A DNA stretch of 64,000 nt from Bin87 sp026710825 (GCA_965232815.1 OZ247427.1:1-64000), one strand, 5' to 3'; shown: positions 7,220 to 16,422, counted from the first letter of the stretch. Program-made: numbers and translations. The notes: generated by a model from the sequence alone, not told the origin.

Positions 7220-8437
7220 ATGGATACCAACGACCAGACTCACCTAACGAACGAGCCTATCGACAACGCTGCAACTCCCATAGACCCTATCGAGTTGGCG
7301 GCCGACATCAAAATCGCTTTGGCAGATGCATGCGGACATTTAGAAAATGGCGAATTGCGGGCAATGCACGACCAAGCCAAGCTCGTTAGGCTGCGAGAAT
7401 CCCAGGATTGGATACAGCGTTCATGGTTAAAATACTCAGACTGGTTCGTCGATGGCGAGACCATCATTGCCGAAAATATTACTCCAGCTTTGGTACAGGT
7501 GAAGTCCGCCAGAGAACGGGACTTGTTTCGGCTGGGACGGTTCACGTGGTCCTTGCCGTACACGCGTGGTTATGGGCGCCGACTTAGATTCTTGGTAGTG
7601 GACAGTCACCACGGCGCCCTTATGGGCCTCCTAGGACTGCAGTCTGCTCCTATCAGTTTTCACCCCAGGGACCAACATATCCGGTACCCATCGAAAGAAC
7701 GCAAAGAGGAACTAGTCAATCAGACGATGGACATCTTCACGTTGGGGGCCATCCCACCGTACAACCGGCTGCTAGGGGGGAAGTTGATGGTGTACGCTGC
7801 CGGGAGTAAGGAAGTACGAGAGGCATACCGAGAACGGTATAGCGGCGTCGCTACGGAGATGAAACAAAGGGTCATCCCGGCCGATTTGGTACTCCTGACC
7901 ACCACCAGCGCGTACGGAAGGAGCAGCATATTCAATCGTGTCAAATACCCCGGGAACGATGCGGCAGCGGGCCGCACCTTGGCATTCCAGATGGGGTGCA
8001 TCGATATGAACCAGAAAGACTACCCTAAGGACAAACAGAACGGTTATACTAAGGGATATGGAAACGTGCACCTAGATAAAATCTACCCACGCATCAAAGA
8101 GTACCTGGATCAACACGGATACCAAGTGGCCCAGGGTTACGGACAGGGTCCTAAACCAGTCTGGCAAAACATGACACGAGCCTTGAAGAACCTCGGAATC
8201 AACCCCGAAGGCCTCAAACATGGGATTCCACGTGAGGCGTGGTGCATACCGTTAGCAAAAAATGCCTGGGAATACATGAACGGTGAGTCGCCCAAACCAG
8301 ATTACTACCAGGACACGTTCCTAGAAATGACTGATTGGTGGAAAGAACGCTGGCTCTTGCCGCGGTCGGAACGCGTTCGCGACTGGCAGGAGTGGCGCAA
8401 GGATCGCGTGCTTGAGTCAATCACGACGAGTAGGTAG
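7220..8437 (+). CDS. DUF4338 (DruA-type) protein, putative defence component
   Basis: A 405-residue intact protein. The DUF4338 signature is clear: a strand-rich start around residue 120 (RRLRFLVVDSHHGALMG), PPYNRLLGGKLMVYAAGS at about 180-196, and LVLLTTTSAYGRSSIFNR at about 223-240, followed by GYTKGYGNVHL. DUF4338 is the DruA component of type I Druantia and occurs in other defence loci; its biochemical role is not clear to me. Here it is followed after four bases by a NurA-like nuclease and then a HerA-like ATPase, with no DruB-DruE, so this is not classical Druantia. The start ATG 7220 has only a weak AGGA. Composition is more AT-rich than the flanking element genes, which points to separate acquisition. 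Confidence 0.8.
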   Translation: MDTNDQTHLTNEPIDNAATPIDPIELAADIKIALADACGHLENGELRAMHDQAKLVRLRESQDWIQRSWLKYSDWFVDGETIIAENITPALVQVKSARERDLFRLGRFTWSLPYTRGYGRRLRFLVVDSHHGALMGLLGLQSAPISFHPRDQHIRYPSKERKEELVNQTMDIFTLGAIPPYNRLLGGKLMVYAAGSKEVREAYRERYSGVATEMKQRVIPADLVLLTTTSAYGRSSIFNRVKYPGNDAAAGRTLAFQMGCIDMNQKDYPKDKQNGYTKGYGNVHLDKIYPRIKEYLDQHGYQVAQGYGQGPKPVWQNMTRALKNLGINPEGLKHGIPREAWCIPLAKNAWEYMNGESPKPDYYQDTFLEMTDWWKERWLLPRSERVRDWQEWRKDRVLESITTSR

Positions 8438-8441
8438 CACC

Positions 8442-9578
8442 ATGCAATCCAACAACAACCCGTTTGGCGAACTTCCAGGTGCTCTGGTCAACGACTTGCT
8501 TGACCAAGCAGATGGGATCGGTGGGGAATTCATTGCCCAAATAGAAACAGTCCGGGCACAACGGGACGCCATCCGCAACAGGTTGGCATCCACCGGTTTG
8601 CTTGCGAGAGCGGATGATCTACCGCCAGAGGAACAACCTACGACGTGCGGCATTGACGGCTCTCGCATCGCTGAACGATTGCTCGCCGTAGACGTAGTTG
8701 GGATAGTCGCCGTCGCGGTAGAAGGAATGACACCTCCATCCGAAAAATATCATTGGCAGGAACCGCACCACGATACTCTGCTGAAAATGGAGCCACACCA
8801 CGCCGACAGCGACAGGATAGGTAGCGGATTGATGATTGCAATGGAATTGGAACTCGCTAGCCGGGCCCCACATGGCGTGACTCTCATCGACAATTCGTTG
8901 GCGACCCCGGTCATACAGTTGAACCAAGCAGTGTCCGCGGCGGTCGATGCACCGCACCTGTCAATCAGCGCACAATTGCAAAGCAGACTCCACGACGCTC
9001 TAACCGCTTACCGTTCCATCCTGGATAACCAGCGCTCAGACCGTGCGTTCGTAGGGGTGCCAAAGTACACGGCCAACGATGAAATCGGTTCGTTGCTGGA
9101 GTTAACGGAGAGTGGAGATGACCGGAATTTGATGACCTTGGTGCTAGACGCGGGCGAATATACCGTTCCTCAACCACTCAAGAACCCAACTTCGCCTTGG
9201 CATATTAATACCCTCCGAGTACCTGCATCCTACGGCGGGGGGCTCCAAAAATTGGCTGACGATTCATGCGCGTTGCTAAATGATGTCCGTATACTCTACT
9301 ACCGCCCAAATTTCCAAATGCCTGCCCTACGGCTTGAAACCACCACCGGCACTGCCACCAACCGGTACCGACTGTCTGCCCTTTTGTCGGCGGTCCGAGG
9401 GCAATGCCAGTCCGGAACTACGATGGAACCATTCCCTTTGTTCATTGCCGACCGCATGGCGAAAAGTTTATCCCCGGCGATGCAGGCGGTCATCGGCACG
9501 ATCGCTACCCATGCAGGGCTGGATTATAGCGGACCTATCAGCGACATCTATCATAGCTTCCACAGCTACCGCACATGA
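8442..9578 (+). CDS. nurA: NurA-like nuclease
   Basis: A 378-residue protein. The N-terminal motif CGIDGSR (Asp72) followed by AVDVVGIVAVAVEG matches the NurA nuclease core, in which acidic residues bind Mn2+. A second Asp-containing strand is LVLDAGEYTVP in the middle, and the C-terminal PLFIADRMAKSLS (about 332-344) resembles the closing strand and helix of NurA. NurA works as a dimer bound to a HerA hexamer and degrades DNA ends. The start at 8442 is four bases after the DUF4338 stop. Its end overlaps the HerA start by four bases (ATGA), so the two are coupled. No Mre11 or Rad50 is nearby, unlike archaeal repair operons, which favours a defence role (inference). Confidence 0.75.
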   Translation: MQSNNNPFGELPGALVNDLLDQADGIGGEFIAQIETVRAQRDAIRNRLASTGLLARADDLPPEEQPTTCGIDGSRIAERLLAVDVVGIVAVAVEGMTPPSEKYHWQEPHHDTLLKMEPHHADSDRIGSGLMIAMELELASRAPHGVTLIDNSLATPVIQLNQAVSAAVDAPHLSISAQLQSRLHDALTAYRSILDNQRSDRAFVGVPKYTANDEIGSLLELTESGDDRNLMTLVLDAGEYTVPQPLKNPTSPWHINTLRVPASYGGGLQKLADDSCALLNDVRILYYRPNFQMPALRLETTTGTATNRYRLSALLSAVRGQCQSGTTMEPFPLFIADRMAKSLSPAMQAVIGTIATHAGLDYSGPISDIYHSFHSYRT

Positions 9579-11386
9579 GCCTAGGAGCAATAGTGAATAA
9601 CCAGACTACTAACATGGAACAAGCCATGGCGAACGCCGAATCGGTTGGAACAATCGGTTCGCCATCCACCACCACCGAGATAAAAATGGACGTGCGTGGT
9701 ACCGCTGCGGAAAACAAAATTGTCGGCGAATATGCGATTCTCAAGTACCGCCAGCAGAACGATGACCACTATGCGTTGGGACAGATAAACGAAGTGCGAC
9801 TCAGAAACCGGATGTTAGAAGACCATACGATCCTGACGTTGGCCCGAGCCCGGGGATCTGTAGATCACGTCAGTGACCATCAAGATACCCACGAGGGCGA
9901 CTTGCGCATAAGCGCAGCGTATCGCCAAACACCAAACGGCTACCAAGAATCTAGCATGGGAACCGTACCGCCCACTGGTACGGACATCAAGATAGCCACC
10001 AACGAGCTTATTGATGAGATAATCCACAACCACAGGGATAATGTCTTCTATCTTGGTACAGCATACCAATCAGACCTCGATCTCCCCATGTGGTTTCGCC
10101 AGTTCAACGGTGCCCCGGGCCAACTTGCCGAAGCACATCACTTGGGGATCTTTGGGCGCAGTGGCTCCGGCAAAAGCACCCTGGCTAAACTGATCCTCTT
10201 GGCCTACGCCACTCACCCTGAAATGGGAATTCTGATCATCGACCCACAAGGTGAATTTGCCAAAAGTTTCAGGGGAGACCCCGAAGGGTTCGCGATCGAT
10301 ATGCCGAGTAGGTTGCAAGAGATCAACCGCGGAGTCACAAGCGTGGACGTGAGCAACATCGTACTCAACAGCTGGGACTTAGCGGAGGAAATGCTGGCTG
10401 AGTCAGGATTTATGGCAGCGATCGGAGTGACTACACCTAGCCCAACTAATCCCAAAGGGTCAGCCGCAAGCAGCATCGTGGACGCCCTGCGAAACAACGG
10501 AACCCGCCTAACCGACCTGCACCTGCAACAATCTTTCGATACGGCTATCCAAGCCGTCGAACAAGCTGCTAACAATCGACAGATATACAGTACACCAGGC
10601 CCTAGCAACCGCATCATCACGGCTATCGACCCAAACCAACGCCCCGCTCTGTACCAGACACACTGGGAACCACTCATGCAACTGTTCAACAGGGGCAGAG
10701 CGAGGGCAATTGTAACCGACCAAGTAATCAGGAGCCTATTGACGGTCGGTCAATCGTCCCGGCAAATCGTCAACATTAACCTAGCACCCACGGCCCAGAA
10801 CACCGCCGGTGTCCAATGGAACGATCGCATACGTAACATCATCATCAATCAAATACTGAGCGAATTGGAACGTGCTGCGGAAAGTGCATACCAAGGGAAC
10901 CAAAGCCTGAACACAATGGTTGTCATCGACGAAGCTCAGCGCCTGGCCCCCAACCGTTTGTCTGATGACTCCGACGACTATGCAAGGCGCATCCGAGCCA
11001 GGCTAGCAGATTCATCCCGCACCACACGGAAGTACGGGCTGGGATGGATGTTTATCAGCCAGTCCCTTGCGAGCGTTTCCACCGACATCATTCGGCAGAC
11101 TAGAATCCAATTTTTTGGACACGGCTTGAGTATGGGGAGCGAACTCAATTCCCTGAACGAACTCGTGGGTGGCGATAGGGATAACATTAACCTATACGGC
11201 AGTTTCAAAGACCCAGAGTCTGCATTCTCCGCAGAGAGCAGAGAGTATTCATTTATGGTCGCGGGCCCTGTATCACCATTGTGCCTAACTGCCACGCCGG
11301 TTTTCTTGAGCGTGTACAACAACCCAGAGGCCTTCTTGAAAAAGAATGCCACGAAGTTCCCAAACGCATTGTTGCAAACTCCTTGA
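9575..11386 (+). CDS. herA: HerA-like hexameric DNA translocase ATPase
   Basis: A 603-residue protein. The first 170 residues fit a HAS-barrel-type N-terminal domain. The Walker A motif GRSGSGKST lies at 194-202, followed by ILIIDPQGEF. Walker B MVVIDEAQRLAP is near 448-459, and FISQSLASV and RQTRIQFFGHG supply the sensor and arginine-finger region seen in HerA/FtsK ATPases. HerA pumps DNA into the NurA nuclease. The ATG overlaps the NurA stop, giving stoichiometric co-translation. The gene is intact and shares the AT-richer composition of its two upstream neighbours, in contrast to the many broken genes on either side. The ATPase class is certain; the defence role is inferred. Confidence 0.85.
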   Translation: MSLGAIVNNQTTNMEQAMANAESVGTIGSPSTTTEIKMDVRGTAAENKIVGEYAILKYRQQNDDHYALGQINEVRLRNRMLEDHTILTLARARGSVDHVSDHQDTHEGDLRISAAYRQTPNGYQESSMGTVPPTGTDIKIATNELIDEIIHNHRDNVFYLGTAYQSDLDLPMWFRQFNGAPGQLAEAHHLGIFGRSGSGKSTLAKLILLAYATHPEMGILIIDPQGEFAKSFRGDPEGFAIDMPSRLQEINRGVTSVDVSNIVLNSWDLAEEMLAESGFMAAIGVTTPSPTNPKGSAASSIVDALRNNGTRLTDLHLQQSFDTAIQAVEQAANNRQIYSTPGPSNRIITAIDPNQRPALYQTHWEPLMQLFNRGRARAIVTDQVIRSLLTVGQSSRQIVNINLAPTAQNTAGVQWNDRIRNIIINQILSELERAAESAYQGNQSLNTMVVIDEAQRLAPNRLSDDSDDYARRIRARLADSSRTTRKYGLGWMFISQSLASVSTDIIRQTRIQFFGHGLSMGSELNSLNELVGGDRDNINLYGSFKDPESAFSAESREYSFMVAGPVSPLCLTATPVFLSVYNNPEAFLKKNATKFPNALLQTP

Positions 11387-11939
11387 CCCTAACTACTCCG
11401 ATGCCTGTGATCGTGGGTAGTTTGACCGGGAAGAGGCAGCAAAAAATCTCGCCTTAGGCAACGAAAAGACGCAGTCCGATAGGGCCGGAGACTAAGTTAC
11501 GCTGTTCCAGACTGTGATCCATTCATCAGCCGATCAAAAATGGATACTTCTTTTGCTTCGCCCAATATAGTTTACATCGGGTCTCTATGACTGACTTGGC
11601 GGGCGTTTTGATACCCTGTTTGCTTCACACAATTAAGCTTACGTAAACCGATTTGTTCGGGGAACCGCACCGCTAGAGTGGTTCCGTATTTCGTCAGCGT
11701 GTTTCCCACTGTGCGAGGCCAGGAAATTGTTCGATTTGTTGACGCATTCCGCAATATGCGTGGCTTGATTCGGTCGTGGTGCGACGTTTTTCGTCATCCT
11801 GATGCTCGCTCGCAGTGATGGACTATCCAAGTCCTTATTGATACCGCTTTCGGCAACATCAAGACCCAATCCGGTCAATGAACCGGCCCGCATCGGACAA
11901 AGGCACATCAGTCTATGCTGACCATCATCTCGCAGGCAG
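11387..11939. other. Non-coding gap after the defence operon
   Basis: About 550 bases of AT-richer DNA. Open frames on both strands are short and lack ribosome-binding sites or sensible composition. No clear terminator hairpin was seen after the HerA gene. The stretch separates convergent genes (HerA plus strand, membrane protein minus strand). It may hold transcription ends or the boundary of the cassette. Confidence 0.4.
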
Positions 11940-12761
11940 TTAGTCCAAGTTCCCCCACTCCAGCAAGAACTGTCTCAAAGGGTTAGAAACCATTGTAGAT
12001 AGTAGAAAACCAGAGACTGTGGCCGATACGGCGGTCCAGATCTCGCCGAGCTCTAACACGATCGGAGCGCCCACGGTCACCACAATCGCGGGAAGGAACA
12101 ACCACAGCATGGCCAAAGCCTGCATCCCTGGGCCTCTCACCCGATCTCCTTTCCAGTGAGCGGCACGAGAAAACACCCAGTGCGCACACGGAGACCATGC
12201 GATACCGACCAAGATGAACGTCGGGACAGGCAGGAGGAGCAGCTCGCTTTGACCATCGTGAGTAGCCAACGCTCCGATCCAGTAGCACATCGCAATGCCC
12301 ACCGCGAACATGAACCCGGTCAGCAGCAACCACTGCCGTCCCATGAATTGCCAGGCGACCCACCACAGTGCGATCACAACGAGAAAGATAGCCGCGTTAA
12401 CCGTGACCGCGGAAATGTCGAATTTGGTTGCAATGAGGAGGATGAGAGAGCCTAAGACATACGCAGCGAACCAACCAGTTTCTCCTCTTGACCGCCACGT
12501 GACTGGAGGCGCGGAGACCAGTGTCGCCAAGCCCAACCCGATTAAGGACGTGGCCAGGATCCTAAACGCCAGGTCGTCTATCGTGTCAAAGTACCAAATG
12601 AGCGCGCATACGCCGCCGCAAAAGAAAACGATCAATCCGAAGGCAATGGTCATGCGCTGGCGCAAGTAATGGGCCGCCCACTGCGTTGCGTACCACATCA
12701 TCAGCGTCCTGATCCTGCCAGTTGCCAAAAGCCGAGTCCATTTGGAACGTAGATTGCTCAC
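11940..12761 (-). CDS. Polytopic membrane protein of unknown function
   Basis: A 273-residue protein with seven or eight hydrophobic segments of about 20 residues each, for example IAFGLIVFFCGGVCALIWYF and FLVVIALWWVAWQFMGR, separated by short polar loops. There is no signal peptide and no recognised transport motif. Start is a GTG at 12761 with a poor ribosome-binding site; an internal ATG is an alternative. It is the only minus-strand gene in the first 28 kb and shares the AT-richer composition of the defence operon, so it may have arrived with it. Whether it is a membrane effector of that system cannot be told from sequence. Confidence 0.55.
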   Translation of the reverse strand: MSNLRSKWTRLLATGRIRTLMMWYATQWAAHYLRQRMTIAFGLIVFFCGGVCALIWYFDTIDDLAFRILATSLIGLGLATLVSAPPVTWRSRGETGWFAAYVLGSLILLIATKFDISAVTVNAAIFLVVIALWWVAWQFMGRQWLLLTGFMFAVGIAMCYWIGALATHDGQSELLLLPVPTFILVGIAWSPCAHWVFSRAAHWKGDRVRGPGMQALAMLWLFLPAIVVTVGAPIVLELGEIWTAVSATVSGFLLSTMVSNPLRQFLLEWGNLD

Positions 12762-13353
12762 AATAATACGGACCTAACCCAACATCGGGATCTATTTTGG
12801 TAGCCGCTTAGCTGGCGCAATTCTTCCGCGTTCTCCCGTCATTTGGGGTCGGATGCTGGTGGGCAGCTCTTTATTGGGTGCGCTCCGGCCGACAATCACA
12901 GCATTCCTCCGTTTCGGCAGACGGATTTCCGTCCCACGAGATCCGCTCATCCACAATTGGCTGTCTTGCGCAGCGCGACGGCCCGGTCTCACGGCAGGGG
13001 GTAGCCACCGTTCGGCCGGACCGTCAAATCCCCTGAGCGCCATCGGCCCATAATCGCACTGGTCTGCGGGACATTGCCCCGCCTCTGACCGTGGTCGCCC
13101 CGGTCAATATACCACCGGCCCGGGCGTTTGTCCCGGCGTGCGCTCCGTGAGGCACGCAACCTGGCCGTTCCCTGGGAAACGCCGACCGGCTTACCGGGAT
13201 TAACTCCCCGTTTTGAAAAATCGGCCAACGTTTAAGAGCTCGAATCATGGACGATCAACGCGGATTGGAAAATAGACGCGTGAAGAGCGGCCGTGCGGCG
13301 GTCGCCACTTTACCGATTATAAGAACGAAAACGGCGGAAAAGCCGGCGGAAAA
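12762..13353. other. Non-coding gap, start of the envelope module
   Basis: About 590 bases. Composition rises from AT-richer to strongly GC-rich near 12,850, marking the right edge of the cassette. No convincing coding frame was found. The last 25 bases carry two GGCGGAAAA repeats directly upstream of the next gene. Confidence 0.4.
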
Positions 13354-13354
13354 A
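13333..13354 (+). promoter_or_regulatory. Two GGCGGAAAA repeats at a start codon, possible operator
   Basis: GGCGGAAAA at 13333-13341 and GGCGGAAAAA at 13345-13354 are spaced 12 bases apart. The second touches the start codon of the next gene, and a third copy lies at 13741-13750 just after its stop. The helical spacing suits binding of a dimeric regulator, plausibly the HTH-like product of the bracketed gene. Confidence 0.35.
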
Positions 13355-13734
13355 TGTTTGCGCTGGCTATGTGCATTTCCGATAGTGCGGGCATGTTGAC
13401 GCGCCCGCAAATCACCTACCTTCCCGGCGCTCGCAACCCCAGCGAGCTCCAGCGCCGCCTGCGCGAGTATGACGACGAACTACTGACGCGCGATCTCAAC
13501 GAGTTGGACGCCTACGACGAACAACCACGCCGGAAAGGGCGTCCGTTGAAGGAGCTTCCACCCGCCATCGCACGGGTGATTCTGAAGGACCTGGCAGCCG
13601 GCAAGTCCAAGCGTTTCGTGTGGCGCAAGTACGGGCGGCATCGGCGGTACTCCTTTGACCGCCGATGGTTGGACGACGTACTGGCTGACGGCCGTCTGGA
13701 GCGGATGGCGGCGGCCGATCCGGCGCCGGCGTAA
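13354..13734 (+). CDS. Basic DNA-binding-like protein, possible module regulator
   Basis: 126 residues from ATG 13354; ATG 13393 is an alternative that gives a cleaner N-terminus (MLTRPQITYLPG). The C-terminal half is very basic, with an HTH-like arrangement of LPPAIARVILKDLAAGKS and FVWRKYGRHRRYSFDRRWLDDVL. No family is recognised. It is the first gene of the long plus-strand envelope module and is bracketed by GGCGGAAAA repeats, so autoregulation is plausible. Ends in TAA at 13732-13734. Confidence 0.5.
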   Translation: MFALAMCISDSAGMLTRPQITYLPGARNPSELQRRLREYDDELLTRDLNELDAYDEQPRRKGRPLKELPPAIARVILKDLAAGKSKRFVWRKYGRHRRYSFDRRWLDDVLADGRLERMAAADPAPA

Positions 13735-13827
13735 AAGTGTGGCGGAAAAATCGGGAGACGGTCGAACAGCAATAGCATATTTAAATACCCCCTTAAATCA
13801 GACGACATTTTCCTGTTTGGAGTAGAG

Positions 13828-14121
13828 ATGAGCAGAGCCGCGCAACGAACACCGACCTCACCGCCAGCGGGCCTGCGCTGGCCTGGCCGCCGCGATGAGG
13901 TGAGCCGAGCCGGCCAAGTTGAGACCGACGGTCAAGCCGATCCGAAACGAGCCGAGCAACCACGCAGCGAGTCTCTGCCCGAGGATTACCTGTCGATCGA
14001 CGGCGGAGGCTAGACGCCCGACGAGCCCGTTGAAGGAAAGCCTGGCGACTACGAGGAACAGAGGGAGCGCCATCCGGACCGGCCGGTGCGGCGACCCAAC
14101 GAGGCCAGGCGGTTCGCATGA
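13828..14121 (+). CDS. Unknown charged protein with in-frame TAG
   Basis: ATG 13828 follows a GGAGTAGAG site. Sixty-one residues are read before a TAG at 14011-14013. The same frame continues for 35 more polar codons (TPDEPVEGKPGDYEEQRERH) and ends in a TGA that overlaps the ATG of the next gene as ATGA, the usual coupling in this operon. That overlap supports the idea that the true gene end is 14121. The protein is Pro/Arg/Glu-rich and probably disordered. No family is recognised, so the coding call is moderate. Confidence 0.4.
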
Positions 14122-14360
14122 TGCTGGTTGCGCCGGCGATCTGCGGTTTCGACCTGCTGGAGCACGGCAACGACGCCGAGCGCAGCGACGGACCGAACCA
14201 GAGGCTGAACCGCAAGCTTACCGAGGACGAGGTGGCGATGATCCGCGCACTGGGGCAGATCCCGCCGTACCGCATCTGGAAGACGCTGTTCAGGGGAAAG
14301 GTGAGCTACCACACCGTGCGCCGGGTGGCGAACCGCGAGCTCTACAGGGAACAGCCATGA
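14118..14360 (+). CDS. Small HTH protein
   Basis: 80 residues. A compact helix-turn-helix fills the C-terminal half: LTEDEVAMIRALGQIPPYRI, then WKTLFRGKVSYHTVRRVANR. This resembles the short NUMOD-type or resolvase-type HTH modules of phage proteins. Both ends overlap neighbours by four bases (ATGA). It could bind operator or packaging-site DNA for the module. Function not assignable. Confidence 0.6.
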   Translation: MMLVAPAICGFDLLEHGNDAERSDGPNQRLNRKLTEDEVAMIRALGQIPPYRIWKTLFRGKVSYHTVRRVANRELYREQP

Positions 14361-15196
14361 ACATGAACATTGGCGAAGCCAGGCGAATGCTGTGCGCGAC
14401 ATTCTTCCTCCTGCTGGCCATCGGCGCTGCCGGCGGGGCGGTGATGGCATTCGGGGAGGCGCTTGCGGCCCTGGGGGACGAGCGGTGGCCGAAGGCGGGG
14501 CTGCTCGCTGAGGCGGTGGTGGCGCTGATCCCCGTCTTCCTATGGTCGTGGGCACGCATGAGGCGGTACCGGACCGAGGAGAAGATCCCCGAACGGCTGC
14601 GCGCCGCGGCGGCGCATCCCGACGCCCGCCAGAGGTTCCAGCTCGCCCTGGGCGGGTTTCTGTTCGCGGCGCCGGCCATCTGGTTCATGGTGGGATTCCT
14701 GTTGGGAGCCAGCCAGGCGCTGGAGAATCCAACCGCAGGCATCGCGGCGCAGCAAGTCACAATGGTCTTGACGCTCAGCGCAGTCGGGGTATTCCTGGCC
14801 TAGTCGACGCGCCGGGACCTGTTGAGATTCGCTCCCGCCGCCGAGATCGAATCCCGACCGCGCGATCTGCCCGCCCACCCGCTCAGCGGCCGCAAGCGCG
14901 CGGCGCTATGGACGGGTTTCATCCTGTCCGGCGCCGCGGCCGCCTTCCTCATGTATGCGGGCTGCATCTACCTGACCGTCATATTAAAAGGGCCGTTCGC
15001 GGCCAGCGACGGACTGTTGTGGTCCACGGCCATGTGCCTCGGAGGAGGCCTGATCACGAGCGTCATCGCCTGCTGGGCAGCCTGGGGGCGGATCAGGACC
15101 GCGCGAGAACACCGGGCCGCGTTGGCGGCCGCGGAACCCGTCGCGGTTGACCACCGGGGCGACGTTGAAGCGCTCAATGCGGAGCGCCGGCCATGA
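14357..15196 (+). CDS. Polytopic membrane protein with internal duplication and in-frame TAG
   Basis: Reads 148 residues (four hydrophobic segments) to a TAG at 14801-14803, then continues in the same frame for 131 residues (two more segments) to a TGA overlapping the next ATG. The hydrophobic helix before the TAG (SAVGVFLA) and the basic stretch after it (STRRDLLRFAPAAEI) mirror an earlier pair (LIPVFLW then SWARMRRYRTEEKI), so the protein is an internal repeat and the TAG falls at a conserved helix-to-basic junction. This favours one continuous gene of about 280 codons. No family recognised. It lies directly upstream of the ATPase and may form its membrane anchor. Confidence 0.6.
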
Positions 15197-16422
15197 CGAC
15201 CCCCACGCTGGGACTCCCGCCGACTCCGCAGCTCGTCGTCCCTGACGATACGGTACAGGGCGCAAAGCGCAGCCCGCTGGAGGTGGGCACGCCGCTGCCC
15301 CGGCTGGGGCGCCTGGATCCGCCGCCCAGCGCGTGGCCGGGAGAACCGGTAGCGGAGGACGCCGTCGTCGCCGCCTCCGGAGACGAGCGGGACTGGTTCA
15401 TCTATCAAATGCGCCTCGCGGCATTCCGCCGCGCCCGCGCGTTGTTCCGGCAGGCGCGCGGGCGTCGCCGCAAGATGAGCAGCGGGTTCAAGCACGAGCA
15501 GATCATGTTCGTCGGCCAGATGGGGGCGAAGAAAACGGTGTCGGCGGCCGAGGAGGCGTTCAAGTGGCACCAGCGGGGCCATCCCTTTTTCCACAACGGC
15601 GGGTTCCTCTTTTGCAACGAGGTCGAGGGCGCCGACATCTACGAGATCGTGGACGACGTGCCCATGTACTCGGTGATCGCCGTGGACGAGGCGCACAGCA
15701 CGCTGGAATCGGGGAGCGGCACGACGTCGGGCGTGAGAGGTTTCGTGATCCTGGAGGCGGGGCTGCGGAAGAAGCAGGGCAAACTCCTGCTGATGAGCGC
15801 GATGGCCAAGAAGGTGCACCCCATGGTGCGGGAGATGTGCTCCACGGTGCGGCGGCCGCTGCAGGTCACTATCAAGAAGGACGACTTCGGATACTCGGCC
15901 AGCGACCCGGGCCACTCGGATCCGGCCAACTTCGTGATCGTGTGGGAGGAATCGCGGGACTACCCATTCCTGGGCCTGGACATCATCGACGGGGAGCGCG
16001 GCCAGCCGCGCAGGCAGGGGCTAGGTGCGCCGGACGCGGTGATGATGGCCCAGGGGGAGAGCGTGCGCAACGCGTATCTGCTGATCGACTCCTTCCGACC
16101 GGTGGAGCCGTCGGTGGCCATGCGCTACGCGGGCAAGCAGGCCATGGAGGATGCCCGGGCCAGGAAGGAGGGCGGCGGCGAGGGTCTCAACGCCGACCAG
16201 CAGGCGGTGATCTGGTGGCTGCACGAGCGACTGCGGCAGCCGGAGTGTCCCGCGACTCTGAAGACGGCGGTGGTGGCCATGGCGGTGGGGATGGGGGACT
16301 CCTACGTGGGACGGCTGATGAGCGGGCTGTTCGGCGACATCGACGGCGTCCAGGCCAGCCGGGGCGGTTGGAGGACCGACCAGGTCCGGCGCGCGCTGGC
16401 GGCCAAGTTCGGGATGATGTGA
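15193..16422 (+). CDS. Zot/FtsK-HerA-like ATPase, putative assembly or packaging motor
   Basis: 409 residues. After about 95 Pro-rich residues comes a RecA-like ATPase fold: P-loop region IMFVGQMGAKKTVSAAEEA (about 104-122), Walker B YSVIAVDEAHSTL (about 158-170), then LEAGLRKKQGKLLLMSAMAK, which matches the Arg-Lys/Gln sensor helix of Zot and viral packaging ATPases. The P-loop is GxxGAKKT rather than GxxGxGKT, so Ala-Lys replaces Gly-Lys. Zot/pI proteins drive extrusion of filamentous virions, and FtsK/HerA relatives package DNA in tailless viruses. The gene is intact. It is the only likely motor in the 24-kb membrane-protein module, so it is the best clue to that module's function. Confidence 0.6.
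   Translation: MTTPTLGLPPTPQLVVPDDTVQGAKRSPLEVGTPLPRLGRLDPPPSAWPGEPVAEDAVVAASGDERDWFIYQMRLAAFRRARALFRQARGRRRKMSSGFKHEQIMFVGQMGAKKTVSAAEEAFKWHQRGHPFFHNGGFLFCNEVEGADIYEIVDDVPMYSVIAVDEAHSTLESGSGTTSGVRGFVILEAGLRKKQGKLLLMSAMAKKVHPMVREMCSTVRRPLQVTIKKDDFGYSASDPGHSDPANFVIVWEESRDYPFLGLDIIDGERGQPRRQGLGAPDAVMMAQGESVRNAYLLIDSFRPVEPSVAMRYAGKQAMEDARARKEGGGEGLNADQQAVIWWLHERLRQPECPATLKTAVVAMAVGMGDSYVGRLMSGLFGDIDGVQASRGGWRTDQVRRALAAKFGMM

Noticed and set aside
7220..11386. Classical type I Druantia
   Set aside because: Only the DruA-like protein is present; DruB-DruE are absent and NurA/HerA are not Druantia components.
7220..11386. Archaeal-type Mre11-Rad50-HerA-NurA repair operon
   Set aside because: Neither Mre11 nor Rad50 is adjacent, and a DUF4338 gene is in their place.
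11639..11908. Minus-strand frame of 89 codons after the defence operon
   Set aside because: No ribosome-binding site, no domain, low-information composition.
12792..13043. Minus-strand frame of 83 codons
   Set aside because: Arg/Pro-rich translation with no start signal in non-coding DNA at a composition boundary.
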